Shown here: in pieces, positions 6,144 to 16,602 of the stretch
How the letters are laid out: every line of letters begins with the position of its first letter
Position numbering within the stretch: position 1 is the stretch's first letter
From: Bacteroidota bacterium
GTDB lineage: Bacteria; Bacteroidota; Bacteroidia; Bacteroidales; F082
Direction of reading: 5' to 3'
NCBI GenBank assembly: GCA_024279935.1
Contig: JAJRQZ010000032.1
Location: 1-33,825 of the forward strand
DNA: 33,825 bases
Notes under the pieces: model-generated
Told to the model about the DNA's origin: nothing
What the model saw: the letters and a program-made list of their open reading frames with translations, nothing else
The model's database searches: none
Position numbers and translations under genes: made by a program

Positions 6144-9056
6144 TTATTTTAGAATAATCAATTTTTCTGATGCGGAAACTGCATTTCCGTCGAGTCTCAA
6201 ATAATAAACTCCCGAACTCAAAGTACTTCCCGGATCGATATCAACAATAGAAATCTGATGTGATATGTTTTGTTGATAGATCAGCTCACCCTGAAAGTTT
6301 ATCAAACAAAGTTTATTAAACAAGTGATTTTCGGAAAGCAGGATATGGAATTTCCTTTTCGAGGGATTCGGATAAACAACAAATTCGTCGTCAGCCTTTT
6401 TATCATTCACGCCAACATACTGGCTTACAGATACATTGTCGATAAATATCGGGTTACCATAATCATTATATGATTCGAAGGCAATTCTTACTTCAGCCTG
6501 ATTCAACCAGGGGTTTAGGTCAATATTTATACATTGAGAACCCCAGCCGGCAATACACCAGTCAAGTGATGAAACGGGCCAGAAATCAGGGTTCTGCACT
6601 GCTGTGGCGAAGTTTCCCGAACCATCCTCGCCATCGGCAAAAACCCTTGTCCAGCTATTTCCGCAATCGCTGCTCACCAGTACTATTAGCGAATCACGAG
6701 CCTTGTCGTTCCGTTTAGCATAGGCATGTTCAAATTCTATAACGGCATTATTCATTCCTTTTAAGTTAAAGGGGGGCGAGATCAGCCTGTCCCTATCCCC
6801 GACCGGGAAATAATCATCAAGCTTAATACCGGCCGCATTGAAACCCGGTTCATTACCTCCAACATTATAGATACCCCAGCTAATATCATCATCCGGGTTT
6901 TGTATCTTCCAATAATTTGCCTTAAAACCATCGTTTTCGAATGTTTCAGAGAAATACGGCACAAACCCTCCGGCCATCACCTCATTATCCTTTGTCAATG
7001 ATGAGCTTCCGTTCAAATTTGAAGTTGTCAAGCTGATATCATAAGTATCAACCTCATCAAAAATCAATATGGGATCTTGGGAATTAGCATCTGTTCCTTC
7101 AATAAAATGAAAAGTTCCAGGACTAATCTCCCATTGCCATGCTATGGGGCTATAAAGCGACTTATCGAAAAAACGAACCGTATCGGCCAAACAGCCGAAC
7201 TTATTGTCAACATAAAAATCAACAAGAGGTAAAATCGTGCTGCTAACAGTTATAAATCCAGTTTTAGTCATTGTATTGTCCCCTGCCGTATTTTGGGTTT
7301 TCAAGCTCACATTATAAACGCCCTCAGTATCATAAACAATTGCTGTCGGATTCTGTTCTGTGGAGCTGCCAGGCACGCCCCCTTCAAAAGTCCAATCCCA
7401 TGAAGTAGGGTTTCCGCTTGTTTGATCAGTAAAATTAACCGTTTCCCCTGTTGGGATGATTTCCTCATCGGCCGTAAAGTCAGTCTCGGGAACTTGTGTG
7501 AAATCGAGGGAAGCAATTTGTGTTTTCCAGCTCCAGCCACCGTTTGTCCATTCCGTTGTAAACCAGAACGTAGTACCATCACTTGGATCAACGCTCATGC
7601 AAGAATAATCTCCCCAGCGGGATAGGTTCGCTTGGGATTTGTTTCCTGTCAAGATACTAGTTTCCTCGACGTCAAGAACCCCAAGGCCCATTGCAGCACC
7701 GGCCAATTGCCCGGCAAACCTTATCGAAGGATACGTCAATGGCCCCGAGACCGAGTAGCCTATTGCAATATCGCCATTATCGTTCATCGCCACACTGGCC
7801 ATCCAGCGGCTGTTGCCATCGTCAGGGGCATAAGTACCTTGCTGATAAATATACCATGCCCCTCCCGGGTATTTTCTTAATTCATACCACTTTACCCCTG
7901 CCCTGCCGATATCGTCAACACGCACGGTATGATTGGTGAGCATCACTTCGTAATCACCAAAATTACGGTATTGCAGCCGATACATCAACCTGCCGCTTAG
8001 GGCATCTAGTTTCTTGGAGGTCCCTTTTTGGACAATGTTGATGTTGTTGGTATAAAACTGGTCCGTAACCAAAGGCGACAGGTAATTAGTTGTTGAGTTT
8101 TCAGGTGTTTCCCAGTCGATGTCAACTTCCCATATCTTAAGGTTGTTGCTGCCCATGCTCATAAAATATTCAGGAGAGCCAGAGGGAGGAGGCGTTGCTC
8201 CGTCGGCATCGGCCGGAAGGAGGCTGCCAAAGGAAGTTCCCATATCGAAGAAAACCATCTCGGCAGTAGGGTCGCCAACTAGCATCTTAGCCTTGTCAAC
8301 AGCACAAATGCCGCCGCCGGCCCATTGCCAATTATCAAACTGGTTGATGCTGAAGTAATAGGCATCGTTCCAAATACCGAACTTGGGATAGTCGTTCAGG
8401 TTGTCGAATTCGTAAGCATAGCGATACCAGCTTCCCAAAGGGTCGGGAGTTGACGACACAGCAATTAATTCATAAAATTTCCCATTATTGGTGCTAAGCG
8501 CAAATTGGGTGGCTATCCATCTATCGGCATATTCGTCGTAAAGCACCACGGGATCTCCGTCATTGGCATTGTCAAATGGCTGACCATCATCGAAACCTTC
8601 CCAAAGAGTTTGATTATCAGCAGGTGCCATGAGTTGATTGCCATCTTTGTCCCAGATGGAGAATGCAAGGTTTATCATTTGGAAATAGTGGTTCGGGCCT
8701 ACATCACCATCCGTATCGGGAGGTGCGACACCACTAAGGTTCGGCACACCGGGGAAATTCAACACAACTTGGGGAGTTGCCAAATCGTCGTAAACATCTT
8801 GCGCTTTCAACTTCGATTTATCAAACTTCCCTTCATTCTCAAAATCATCCATGAAATTATCGAAATTCTTGATAATGTTGTTTTTCCATGATCTTTCCCT
8901 TATCCCGGGGGGAATTGGCTCCACTTCCGACAACTTTCCGGAAAGGTCGAAGTGTACAGGGCGTATTATTTTTTTAGGATATATCGTTTGAGATAATAAA
9001 CTGATGTTTAAGGTTGTAAACAGTATGCTGAACAACACTATTATTAATTTCTTCAT
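6144..9056 (-). CDS. T9SS-sorted exported protein with PKD and choice-of-anchor J-like domains (970 aa)
   Basis: A large exported protein of unknown function. A signal peptide (about 1-22) precedes an N-terminal domain of about 480 residues with DTDGDVGPNHYFQM, DPVVLYDEYADRWIA and DPLGSWYRYAYEF; I cannot assign it to a named family. Two PKD-like domains follow (about 523-604 and 610-695, with SWDWTFEGG and AWQWEISPG). Next is a choice-of-anchor-J/MAM-like jelly roll (about 700-890) with the DDCGNSW-type motif SSDCGNSWTRVF. The last ~75 residues are a type A T9SS sorting domain (VVYPNPSKRKFHI ... GVYYLRLDG). From the PKDs onward it parallels the two upstream genes. The stop codon abuts the rsmE start. 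Confidence 0.88.
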   Translation of the reverse strand: MKKLIIVLFSILFTTLNISLLSQTIYPKKIIRPVHFDLSGKLSEVEPIPPGIRERSWKNNIIKNFDNFMDDFENEGKFDKSKLKAQDVYDDLATPQVVLNFPGVPNLSGVAPPDTDGDVGPNHYFQMINLAFSIWDKDGNQLMAPADNQTLWEGFDDGQPFDNANDGDPVVLYDEYADRWIATQFALSTNNGKFYELIAVSSTPDPLGSWYRYAYEFDNLNDYPKFGIWNDAYYFSINQFDNWQWAGGGICAVDKAKMLVGDPTAEMVFFDMGTSFGSLLPADADGATPPPSGSPEYFMSMGSNNLKIWEVDIDWETPENSTTNYLSPLVTDQFYTNNINIVQKGTSKKLDALSGRLMYRLQYRNFGDYEVMLTNHTVRVDDIGRAGVKWYELRKYPGGAWYIYQQGTYAPDDGNSRWMASVAMNDNGDIAIGYSVSGPLTYPSIRFAGQLAGAAMGLGVLDVEETSILTGNKSQANLSRWGDYSCMSVDPSDGTTFWFTTEWTNGGWSWKTQIASLDFTQVPETDFTADEEIIPTGETVNFTDQTSGNPTSWDWTFEGGVPGSSTEQNPTAIVYDTEGVYNVSLKTQNTAGDNTMTKTGFITVSSTILPLVDFYVDNKFGCLADTVRFFDKSLYSPIAWQWEISPGTFHFIEGTDANSQDPILIFDEVDTYDISLTTSNLNGSSSLTKDNEVMAGGFVPYFSETFENDGFKANYWKIQNPDDDISWGIYNVGGNEPGFNAAGIKLDDYFPVGDRDRLISPPFNLKGMNNAVIEFEHAYAKRNDKARDSLIVLVSSDCGNSWTRVFADGEDGSGNFATAVQNPDFWPVSSLDWCIAGWGSQCINIDLNPWLNQAEVRIAFESYNDYGNPIFIDNVSVSQYVGVNDKKADDEFVVYPNPSKRKFHILLSENHLFNKLCLINFQGELIYQQNISHQISIVDIDPGSTLSSGVYYLRLDGNAVSASEKLIILK

Positions 9057-9138
9057 TTAAAATATAATTTGCTATGACTAAGATGCAAGAATACGAAAAA
9101 TTACCCTATTATTCCTGTGATATTTAAATGCTGAGCTG

Positions 9139-12039
9139 CTAGTAAACAACTATCTTTTTGCTAATAAAACCATTCGTTCCCGAGATCCTTAAGAAATAAA
9201 TACCTGCGGGCAAGTTTTCGTTTATATTCAGATCAAACCTTTCCGTTGACGGATAAATACTATGCGAAACTATAAGCTTGCCAAACAAATCAATAATTTG
9301 AAGTTTAGTGTATCCTACCGGTCTTTCGATGCTTATCCCAAAACTACCTTCCGTGGGATTGGGAAATATAGAGATTTCATCATTAGCCGAAGCACCCTCG
9401 CCCACACCAACAAACTGGCTAATACGGACTTTATCGATATATAGTTGATTTCCGTTTGCGTTATACGATTCAAAGGCAATTTTAATATTATTTTTTCCTG
9501 CATACAAGTCTATGTTTATGGCACTGCATTGACTTCCGTATCCTGAGCCGCACCAATCGTCGGCAGAAGCCGGAACAAAACCTCCGCTTGTCAGTTCATG
9601 AGTGGCAAAGTTCCCGCTACCATCGTCGCCCATGGCCAACATGCGCTGCCAGGTCGTCCCGCAGTCATCCGATATCAATATTATTAATGAATCACTGACT
9701 TGAGGATATTTCGTCGCATAAGCATGATCGAATTCAAGGCTGACATTAGTCATTCCTTCAAAGTTGAGTGCAGGGGAAATAAGCCTGTCACGCTCTGTAA
9801 AATTAAAATAATCATTAAAATTAACGCCTGCAGAATAAGAACCATGATCATACCCTAAAACGGGAAGGACTTCCCATGTTATATCATCGTCAGGGTTTTC
9901 AACTTCCCAATACCGCAGATCCAGCCCGTTCTCGAAATCCTCATTGAAATAAGGCTCATAACCACCGGCAACAATAGCCTCAAACTCTGTCAATTCAGAA
10001 GAACCATTTAAATTCCAGACAGTTAAAGTAACAGAATATGTTGAGGCATCATCAAAAACAACTTCAGGGTTCCGGCTATACTGATCCGTACCATTAACAA
10101 AACTAACCGTTGACGGATTAAACTGCCAGTCCCACTGAATGGGACTATAAATAGTGCTGTCGGTAAACTTCACGATATCGCCGAGGCAAACAACGGTTTT
10201 ATCATGGCTGAAAAGCACTTCGGGGAGTATGCTCGAACTTGTTGTTATAAAATTTTCCTTTATCAAGGTATCTTGGCCATATTGGTTTGAGGTAATCAAT
10301 TCCACATCAAAACTACCTTCGGCATCATAAAGTATCCCGCTGGGATTTTGATCATTTGAAGAAGATGGATCGGCCCCGGGAAAAAACCATGTCCAATTAT
10401 CGGGAACGCCGGCTGTAAGATCCAGGAAATCCACGGTTTCCCCAACCGGTATCAAAAGGTTGTCGGCTTCAAAATCTGTTTCAGGCTCGAAGGCCGGCCT
10501 CATATAAGCCCACCATGTACCCCATTCGTTGGCAGAGTTGGAGAGTTCGGCATATTCCTGTATAGTCCAGAAGTCCAAATCGTTAACAGGATCCACACAA
10601 GTATTTGAATAGTCGCCCCAGCGGTTTCTGCCACCGCCGAATGTCTTATAATAAGGGCTTAGGCCGTCCTTAAACTGATAATACGAGCGCATGCTGCCTG
10701 GATCGTCATAATGCGATTTATAAGCATATCCCGCACTGGCATATTGAGTTCCCGAAAACACATCGAAGCCTATAAGGACATCCTCGTTTTTGTTGACCGC
10801 CAGGGTGGCAAAAGCAAAGCTAAACACATTGGTGCTGTCGTCAACACGTCCCCTCTCCAGTATAACTCCGTCAGTATCAAGGTTCCACCATTGGACGGCA
10901 GTCCTCTGCGGATTGTTGGAAGGTAGAAAGACATGGTGGACAGCCCAAAGCTTTCCATTTCTGTAGATCACGTTCTCCATTCTGGAATCCACTGAATTTA
11001 TCAGTTCGGCAGAACCCAGCTGCGGAAGGAAATTCCCCTGATCGCCAGCGCCGTTTGCCCAGGTCTCCGGAATCCCTATGGAACCCTCAAACTGAAATTG
11101 CGGATTGTCGAGCGAGCCATCAAGTTTAAACTTATTTATATAGCCCATACCGCCAGAGTTGCCGTTGGAGGTGGAAATAAGATACTGATCCCCCACAACC
11201 GTATCATAAGTTATCGACGGGACGATAGTAAAACCCTGCGTAGTGGCGAAACGGGTAAAATTAACATCATCGTCGCCGTTATAGGCCGCCATTTTATCGA
11301 AAACAAAAACAGTACGATAAAAATCGCCACCGAACATATTCCCGCTTATTGTAATCCATTTTTTGTTGAACCCGATACTGGGATAATCGAACCATGTGTG
11401 ATTCGATTCATCCGGGTCTATCCAATACATATTCCAGTCGCCCAATGGGTCAGATGTCTGGCTAACGCCCAGATAAAGTTTTGAATCTGCCGAATTGGAA
11501 CCGCTGGGCGTAACCATTATCCATCGGTTAATATAAGGATCGTAAACAACTTTTGGGTCGAAGGTCCCACCGTTTCCGGGAAGCGCATTCCAAAAGTTGC
11601 TCAGGGAGGTATTGAACAAATTATTACCTTGCCTGTCCTGAATCCGCACACCTGTATTCAATGTTATCATCAGATGGTTTGGGCCTGCACATCCGTTAAC
11701 GTCGGGCGGAATGGAACTACCGTTGTCCTCAAGGGCATGAAAACTCGTATCGGGAGGGGGGGACATTTCCCTTGACAAGCTTGCAGCATGATAAGTTCCG
11801 GGCGCTTCCTCATAAATTATCCTCGACTTGTCAACAGGCCAGTCGGGAACTTGCCAGTTTTTGTTGGGAACCCTGATATTTGCAGATGGACTGATATCGG
11901 GCAAGCCCTGAAGGTTTTTTATGTTTTGTACATATCTTTTTGACGTTTTTCCCTTAACACCTGTAATAGGCTGGGCAGCAACTATTTGGAAAGTAAATAC
12001 AGCAAGAAAAAAAACTGCCGCATAAGTAAATTTTATCAT
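9139..12039 (-). CDS. T9SS-sorted exported protein, paralogue of the 6144-9056 product (966 aa)
   Basis: Same architecture as its downstream neighbour. A signal peptide (about 1-22, ending VAAQ) leads into the ~480-residue N-terminal domain with PPDVNGCAGPNHLMI, DPKVVYDPYINRWIMV and DPLGDWNMYW. Two PKD-like domains follow (NWTWFFPGA and QWDWQFNPS), then a jelly-roll domain (FENGLDLRYWEVENPDDD, SDDCGTTWQRML). The C-terminal sorting domain contains ISIFPNPTEGSF and AGIYFLRISG. Both N-terminal domains share a 'D.NG..GPNH' loop and a 'D...NRW....' strand, so the whole genes look like duplicates. The spacing to the next gene is 82 bp without an obvious terminator. The cargo role (adhesin, enzyme or surface scaffold) cannot be read from the sequence. 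Confidence 0.88.
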   Translation of the reverse strand: MIKFTYAAVFFLAVFTFQIVAAQPITGVKGKTSKRYVQNIKNLQGLPDISPSANIRVPNKNWQVPDWPVDKSRIIYEEAPGTYHAASLSREMSPPPDTSFHALEDNGSSIPPDVNGCAGPNHLMITLNTGVRIQDRQGNNLFNTSLSNFWNALPGNGGTFDPKVVYDPYINRWIMVTPSGSNSADSKLYLGVSQTSDPLGDWNMYWIDPDESNHTWFDYPSIGFNKKWITISGNMFGGDFYRTVFVFDKMAAYNGDDDVNFTRFATTQGFTIVPSITYDTVVGDQYLISTSNGNSGGMGYINKFKLDGSLDNPQFQFEGSIGIPETWANGAGDQGNFLPQLGSAELINSVDSRMENVIYRNGKLWAVHHVFLPSNNPQRTAVQWWNLDTDGVILERGRVDDSTNVFSFAFATLAVNKNEDVLIGFDVFSGTQYASAGYAYKSHYDDPGSMRSYYQFKDGLSPYYKTFGGGRNRWGDYSNTCVDPVNDLDFWTIQEYAELSNSANEWGTWWAYMRPAFEPETDFEADNLLIPVGETVDFLDLTAGVPDNWTWFFPGADPSSSNDQNPSGILYDAEGSFDVELITSNQYGQDTLIKENFITTSSSILPEVLFSHDKTVVCLGDIVKFTDSTIYSPIQWDWQFNPSTVSFVNGTDQYSRNPEVVFDDASTYSVTLTVWNLNGSSELTEFEAIVAGGYEPYFNEDFENGLDLRYWEVENPDDDITWEVLPVLGYDHGSYSAGVNFNDYFNFTERDRLISPALNFEGMTNVSLEFDHAYATKYPQVSDSLIILISDDCGTTWQRMLAMGDDGSGNFATHELTSGGFVPASADDWCGSGYGSQCSAINIDLYAGKNNIKIAFESYNANGNQLYIDKVRISQFVGVGEGASANDEISIFPNPTEGSFGISIERPVGYTKLQIIDLFGKLIVSHSIYPSTERFDLNINENLPAGIYFLRISGTNGFISKKIVVY

Positions 12040-12187
12040 CTGGCACTAATTTATATGGATTATCAATAAAAATTGAAATGCAAAAATAGCATTATTGCAA
12101 AACAAACTAATGAGGCCTGAAGATTCAGTTAATTGCGCCCGAAGTCGGATATTGATTAAATGAAGATATATTCGTTACTAAAACTGC

Positions 12188-15100
12188 TTATTGTATAATA
12201 AGCTTTGCGGTACGATTTATTCCTGAACCTTCGATATTAATAATATATACGCCGCTGTCGAGGCTTTCGATATTTATCTGGCTATTGCCTTTTCCGGCTA
12301 TTGCCGAAATCATTTCCCTTCCGCTCATATCAAATATCTTAAGCCTGATATCTTCCTTATCGTAATTCACAATAAGGTTTAAGACATTGTTTGCCGGGTT
12401 AGGGAATATGGTGACGGCATCGGAATTATCATTGTCAAATATCCCGACGGTGCTATTAACTTCCACATTATCAATATATACATTATTGCCATATTGATTA
12501 AACGACTCGAACCTCAACCTGATATTTCCTTGTCCTGCCCACTGGTTCAAATCGATGACAGGTTGATCCGCGCCATATCCGTAACCGGCCCAATCGCTAG
12601 CGTCAACAGGCTCAAAGAATGAAGTATTGGGTTCCGATGTCTCGAAAACGCCTTCGCCGTCAGGACCATTGGCATATACCCTTGCCCAGGTCTCGCCACA
12701 ATCGTCAGAGAGGCTGACAATCAAGGAGTCTTTTTGGTTATAACGCTGGGCATAAGCATATTCAAACGACATCAATACATTTTGATAGCCGACAAAACTC
12801 AATAACGGAGACACCAGATAATCCCTCTCCCCCATTCCGGTATAATCAAAAATATCGACCCAGGCGGCATTGCTGCCTCCCGAAATACCGTTTACTTCCT
12901 TCAAGTCCCATGTCTTCTTTCCATCCGGGTTATCAACCGACCATCCGGAAGCATCAAGGCTGATCCCGTCGAAACCATTTAGGAAAGGCAGTGGTTGTCC
13001 GCCCACGTTAACATAGTTTTCCTTGGTAAGCTCGCTTTGACCTGCCGAGTTTGTAACCACAAGGGTAACGCTATATGCGCCGGGAGCGTCAAACATCACT
13101 TCGGGGTTTTGTGAATTTGCACTTGTCTCGTTTACAAAACTAACGCTTGGCGGATCAAAGCTCCACAACCACGATGTTGGGCATCCTTGCGACAGATCAG
13201 TAAACTGGGCAGAAAGGTTGCTGCACTGTATGCTGTCGCCGGTCATGAAATCGACTTGCGGAAGTGTTGCAGAATCAACTATGATATAGCCTGTTACGGT
13301 TTTGATATCGGTTCCTGCCGGATTAGTTACCGTTAAAGATACTTCAAATGTACCTTCGTCCAGATACTGAATATCCGTAGGGTTCTTATCGGTGGAGCTT
13401 GACGGTGTTGCCCCTTCGAAGGTCCATGACCACGATTGAGGCACGCCACTGGATTTATCGAAGAAGTTAACTTTACATCCGCCGGGGATATTCGTTTCGT
13501 CCGAATCGAAATCGGCAACCGGAGTTCCGTAGTATGCCGGCGACGACCATAATCCCCTCCCATAGGTTGATGCCCTGACCGCATCGTTTGCAGGGTCGGC
13601 ATCATCCAGGAAAATCTCTATCTCCGTAAAGTTTGCCGAGACCGGCAGGCTGTCGGAAAACAATATCCAATCGCTCATAGTGGCATTTTTATAATAAATA
13701 CCTGCATCGGTACCGACATAAAGTCCTTCGTCGTCATGCTTATAATACTCAATGGTATTTGTGGAGACATTGGGCATGTTCAAACTTATGTCATTCCAGG
13801 TAAGCCCTTTGTCTTCTGATTTGAACACCATGGAATCCAGGGTGATATAAACAACATTCTCATCAAAGGGGTTAGTCTCGATATCAGTGACAGTTCCGGT
13901 ACTTGGCTTTTGGTTCCCCAGATCAACCCAAGCGGGGTTGGCCGAAGTGAGGTTTTCTGTTTTATAGAAGCCGCCGTTCCCCTTTGAAACATAAAAGATA
14001 TCGTTATTTGCCTCGCTCTGTTCCACGGCCTTGCAGTTGCCGCCCCCGATATTCGATATTTTTTGCCATTGAACATTATAGGATCTGATATTATGCGACC
14101 TCCATATATTTTTCATGCCCACATACATAGTCTCGGCATCTGTAACATCGAGGGAGAAAGGCGTGACCCATGCACCTGATTCGCCTATACCCCCGGAAAT
14201 ACTTCCCTGGTTTTGGTTGTTGAGTATGCGCGATATACTGCCTCCGTTATAGTATTCGCCATAGGCATAGGCGTCATTTGAATGATCATAGGAGCAATCC
14301 ATTCCATCGCCGCCCATCACCGTAAGGAAACCCTGGCTGTCGCCGAGGAAAGTTGCGGAGCCGTTATCCTGATAGCCGTTCATCACCTTATCCTTATTTG
14401 TTTTTGCCTGGCCTATTTTATAAATCTGCGATATTGCCAATCCAGAAGTAAGTTCGAACCAGCTACCACCATTAGTTGCAGAGCTATAAATACCCCCATC
14501 GTTCCCGGCATATAAGTTTCCGTTTAGCGGAGAAAACTCCAGTACATGGCAATCGGCATGGACCGCTGGTTTTCCGCAGCCGCCGTACCAATGCGAGCTC
14601 ATCGTCCACGAGGCACCTCCGTTCAGCGATTTCCAGACATTCACGCCACCCGAATAAATTATATCGGCATTGGTGGGATCACAGGCCAGGTCTAGGTCGT
14701 ACCAACCTTGTCCACCCGATCCGCCATCGCAATCATAACCCATGATATTCGGCGATGACGATTTAAGGGTGAAACTCAATCCTGCATCGTCGGAGCGGTA
14801 TAGGCCGGCAAAGGCACTTCCGCTAACGGTATGAAAATAAACAACATCCGGATCAGCGGCAGAAACTGCTATCACGGCTCTTGAGGCAGACCCTATTCCC
14901 GACGTAATCAGCACAAAACTCTCCCCACCGTCGCTGGAACGGTAAAAATTACCTCCACCGGAAGCAAATACTATGTTTGGATCGTCGCTCTTGAAAACAA
15001 CCTCTTTCATATTGCCCGATTTGACCTTATACCAGTTCAAGCCTGAATTAGTTGTTTTATAAAGTCCACCATCTGTTGCGGCGAAAATAGTACTGTTGTC

Positions 15101-15838
15101 GGTTGGGTGCATAAGCAGCCTTCCAACAGTACGGTTTCCCATCCCCGTATTCCATTGATTCCATGTCTGACCGCCATCGGCACTTCTATATACCCCCATT
15201 CCGGTTGCGTCGCTGGCGTCGCGGTCGCCCGTGCCCATATAAATCACCGAGGGGTTTACATAATCGACAACTATTGAGGAAACTCCCAATGTGGGCATGT
15301 TATCGGTATAGCTAATCCATGTGGAGCCGGCATCCTCGCTTATCCATAATCCTCCGGCAGGGGCACCTACATATATGATGGAGGAATTTACGGGATGAAA
15401 CGCAATGGCATTTACCCTTCCGTTGCCGTTGGGTTGGCCCGTACCCGAATTACCTGGCTTTTCAATGGGCCCCAGATTAGTCCAGTTCCCCTGGAAGTCG
15501 TTATCACGGTTAGCATAATTCATTTTAAACTTTTCAAATTCATCATAAACTTCCGATTCAACTTTTCGGGTACCATCGGCATTAAGCCTGTTTCGCCAGT
15601 GATCCTCCCATCGCTTAAAAGGTTTATAACCACATCCTTTGGTGATTTCCCTGCCCTGCCAATATTGCTCAAAGGCATCTACGGTTTCATAAAAGCTTGC
15701 TGATGCGTCCTGCATCATTTCAATCCAGTACGGATATTCGGAATAGTTTTTATGCTGATTACCTGACTGTTGTGCATTTAAAGAAAATGCAATAAGGTAT
15801 AAAACCGCCATCAAGACGAAGGTAAATGATTTCTTCAT
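12188..15838 (-). CDS. T9SS-sorted exported protein with BNR/VPS10-like propeller and PKD domains (1216 aa)
   Basis: A signal peptide (start chosen at 15838, MKKSF..., ending SLNAQ) precedes about 650 residues rich in BNR/Asp-box motifs, such as SEDAGSTW, SADGGQTW, SSDGGESF, SLNGGASW and SEDKGLTW. These mark sortilin/VPS10-like beta-propellers. Two PKD domains follow (SWSWTFEGA and SWLWSFDPP), a jelly-roll domain (SDDCGETWARVY) and a type A sorting domain (VTIFPNPANNVLNL ... GVYIINIEGS). The C-terminal half matches the two genes downstream while the N-terminal half is unrelated to theirs, a module swap on a common export cassette. Asp boxes occur in sialidases and in non-enzymatic propellers; no sialidase catalytic set is evident. 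The frame extends upstream to 15886. Confidence 0.88.
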   Translation of the reverse strand: MKKSFTFVLMAVLYLIAFSLNAQQSGNQHKNYSEYPYWIEMMQDASASFYETVDAFEQYWQGREITKGCGYKPFKRWEDHWRNRLNADGTRKVESEVYDEFEKFKMNYANRDNDFQGNWTNLGPIEKPGNSGTGQPNGNGRVNAIAFHPVNSSIIYVGAPAGGLWISEDAGSTWISYTDNMPTLGVSSIVVDYVNPSVIYMGTGDRDASDATGMGVYRSADGGQTWNQWNTGMGNRTVGRLLMHPTDNSTIFAATDGGLYKTTNSGLNWYKVKSGNMKEVVFKSDDPNIVFASGGGNFYRSSDGGESFVLITSGIGSASRAVIAVSAADPDVVYFHTVSGSAFAGLYRSDDAGLSFTLKSSSPNIMGYDCDGGSGGQGWYDLDLACDPTNADIIYSGGVNVWKSLNGGASWTMSSHWYGGCGKPAVHADCHVLEFSPLNGNLYAGNDGGIYSSATNGGSWFELTSGLAISQIYKIGQAKTNKDKVMNGYQDNGSATFLGDSQGFLTVMGGDGMDCSYDHSNDAYAYGEYYNGGSISRILNNQNQGSISGGIGESGAWVTPFSLDVTDAETMYVGMKNIWRSHNIRSYNVQWQKISNIGGGNCKAVEQSEANNDIFYVSKGNGGFYKTENLTSANPAWVDLGNQKPSTGTVTDIETNPFDENVVYITLDSMVFKSEDKGLTWNDISLNMPNVSTNTIEYYKHDDEGLYVGTDAGIYYKNATMSDWILFSDSLPVSANFTEIEIFLDDADPANDAVRASTYGRGLWSSPAYYGTPVADFDSDETNIPGGCKVNFFDKSSGVPQSWSWTFEGATPSSSTDKNPTDIQYLDEGTFEVSLTVTNPAGTDIKTVTGYIIVDSATLPQVDFMTGDSIQCSNLSAQFTDLSQGCPTSWLWSFDPPSVSFVNETSANSQNPEVMFDAPGAYSVTLVVTNSAGQSELTKENYVNVGGQPLPFLNGFDGISLDASGWSVDNPDGKKTWDLKEVNGISGGSNAAWVDIFDYTGMGERDYLVSPLLSFVGYQNVLMSFEYAYAQRYNQKDSLIVSLSDDCGETWARVYANGPDGEGVFETSEPNTSFFEPVDASDWAGYGYGADQPVIDLNQWAGQGNIRLRFESFNQYGNNVYIDNVEVNSTVGIFDNDNSDAVTIFPNPANNVLNLIVNYDKEDIRLKIFDMSGREMISAIAGKGNSQINIESLDSGVYIINIEGSGINRTAKLIIQ

Positions 15839-15966
15839 GTTTATAATTTTTTTTCTACTTAACAAATACATGACAATACTTTGCATATATCGGTTGTTCA
15901 GGAAGGGGCTGTATTTTTATGTCAATAACAGCTAGAGTTGATTATACGACTAAAAACCCTGTCAAA

Positions 15967-16602
15967 TTATGGTATATTCATAAACTTATGTGCCTGTAGC
16001 GATACCCTCCACTTCGGGTTTTCCATAATATATTCGGTAATATCATTTATGATTTCGGGAGATTTGCTCCATTCGGCTTGCAGGTATAAAAGACAGCTAT
16101 TATTTACAAGTACGGCATTTTCCTCGGCCCAGCCCAAATCATCTACGGTTTCAATTATCATTTTAAGCTCGTTCGCGCGAGGATACAAAGATGGGTGTGG
16201 CTTTTTATTCTTTTTCGGCGAAAGGCAAACCCAATCCCACTCTCCATCAAGAATGTTGACCCCAGAGGTTTCAATCATGGTTTTTACACCTTTTGCCTTT
16301 AGTTGCGAACTTAGATATCCAAGAGGGTAAAGGGATGGCTCACCACCTGTTACAACAACTGTTTTTGCCTTTGTCAGGGTGGCGTTCTCAATAATGGGAT
16401 CAATATCGATGGTTGGCCAGTTATCGGGGTTCCACGAGCGCTTTGTGTCGCACCATTTGCATCCTACGTCGCAGCCCCCAATTCTGATAAAATAGGCTGC
16501 CGACCCCATATTGAACCCTTCACCCTGAAGGGTGTAAAACTCTTCCATGACAGGTAATTTACGGCCGCCGTCAAAAATTATATCGTTCTTGTCGTATATC
16601 AC
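15967..16602 (-). CDS. queE: 7-carboxy-7-deazaguanine synthase QueE
   Basis: Radical-SAM enzyme converting 6-carboxy-5,6,7,8-tetrahydropterin to 7-carboxy-7-deazaguanine in queuosine biosynthesis. The 211-residue protein has the substrate loop EEFYTLQGEG (20-29). The [4Fe-4S]-binding cysteines are C44, C48 and C51 in CDVGCKWC, followed by the SAM-binding GGEPSLYPL. The later segment CLSPKKNKKP is typical of the family. The GTG start at 16602 shares one base with the TAG stop of the preceding gene, suggesting translational coupling. An internal ATG (16548) would remove the residues before MEEFYTLQG, which look conserved. Other queuosine genes are not in the window. Confidence 0.93.
   Translation of the reverse strand: MIYDKNDIIFDGGRKLPVMEEFYTLQGEGFNMGSAAYFIRIGGCDVGCKWCDTKRSWNPDNWPTIDIDPIIENATLTKAKTVVVTGGEPSLYPLGYLSSQLKAKGVKTMIETSGVNILDGEWDWVCLSPKKNKKPHPSLYPRANELKMIIETVDDLGWAEENAVLVNNSCLLYLQAEWSKSPEIINDITEYIMENPKWRVSLQAHKFMNIP

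Noticed and set aside
12120-12187. Possible terminator or small gene between the BNR-containing gene and its neighbour
   Set aside because: I found neither a stem nor a convincing start there.
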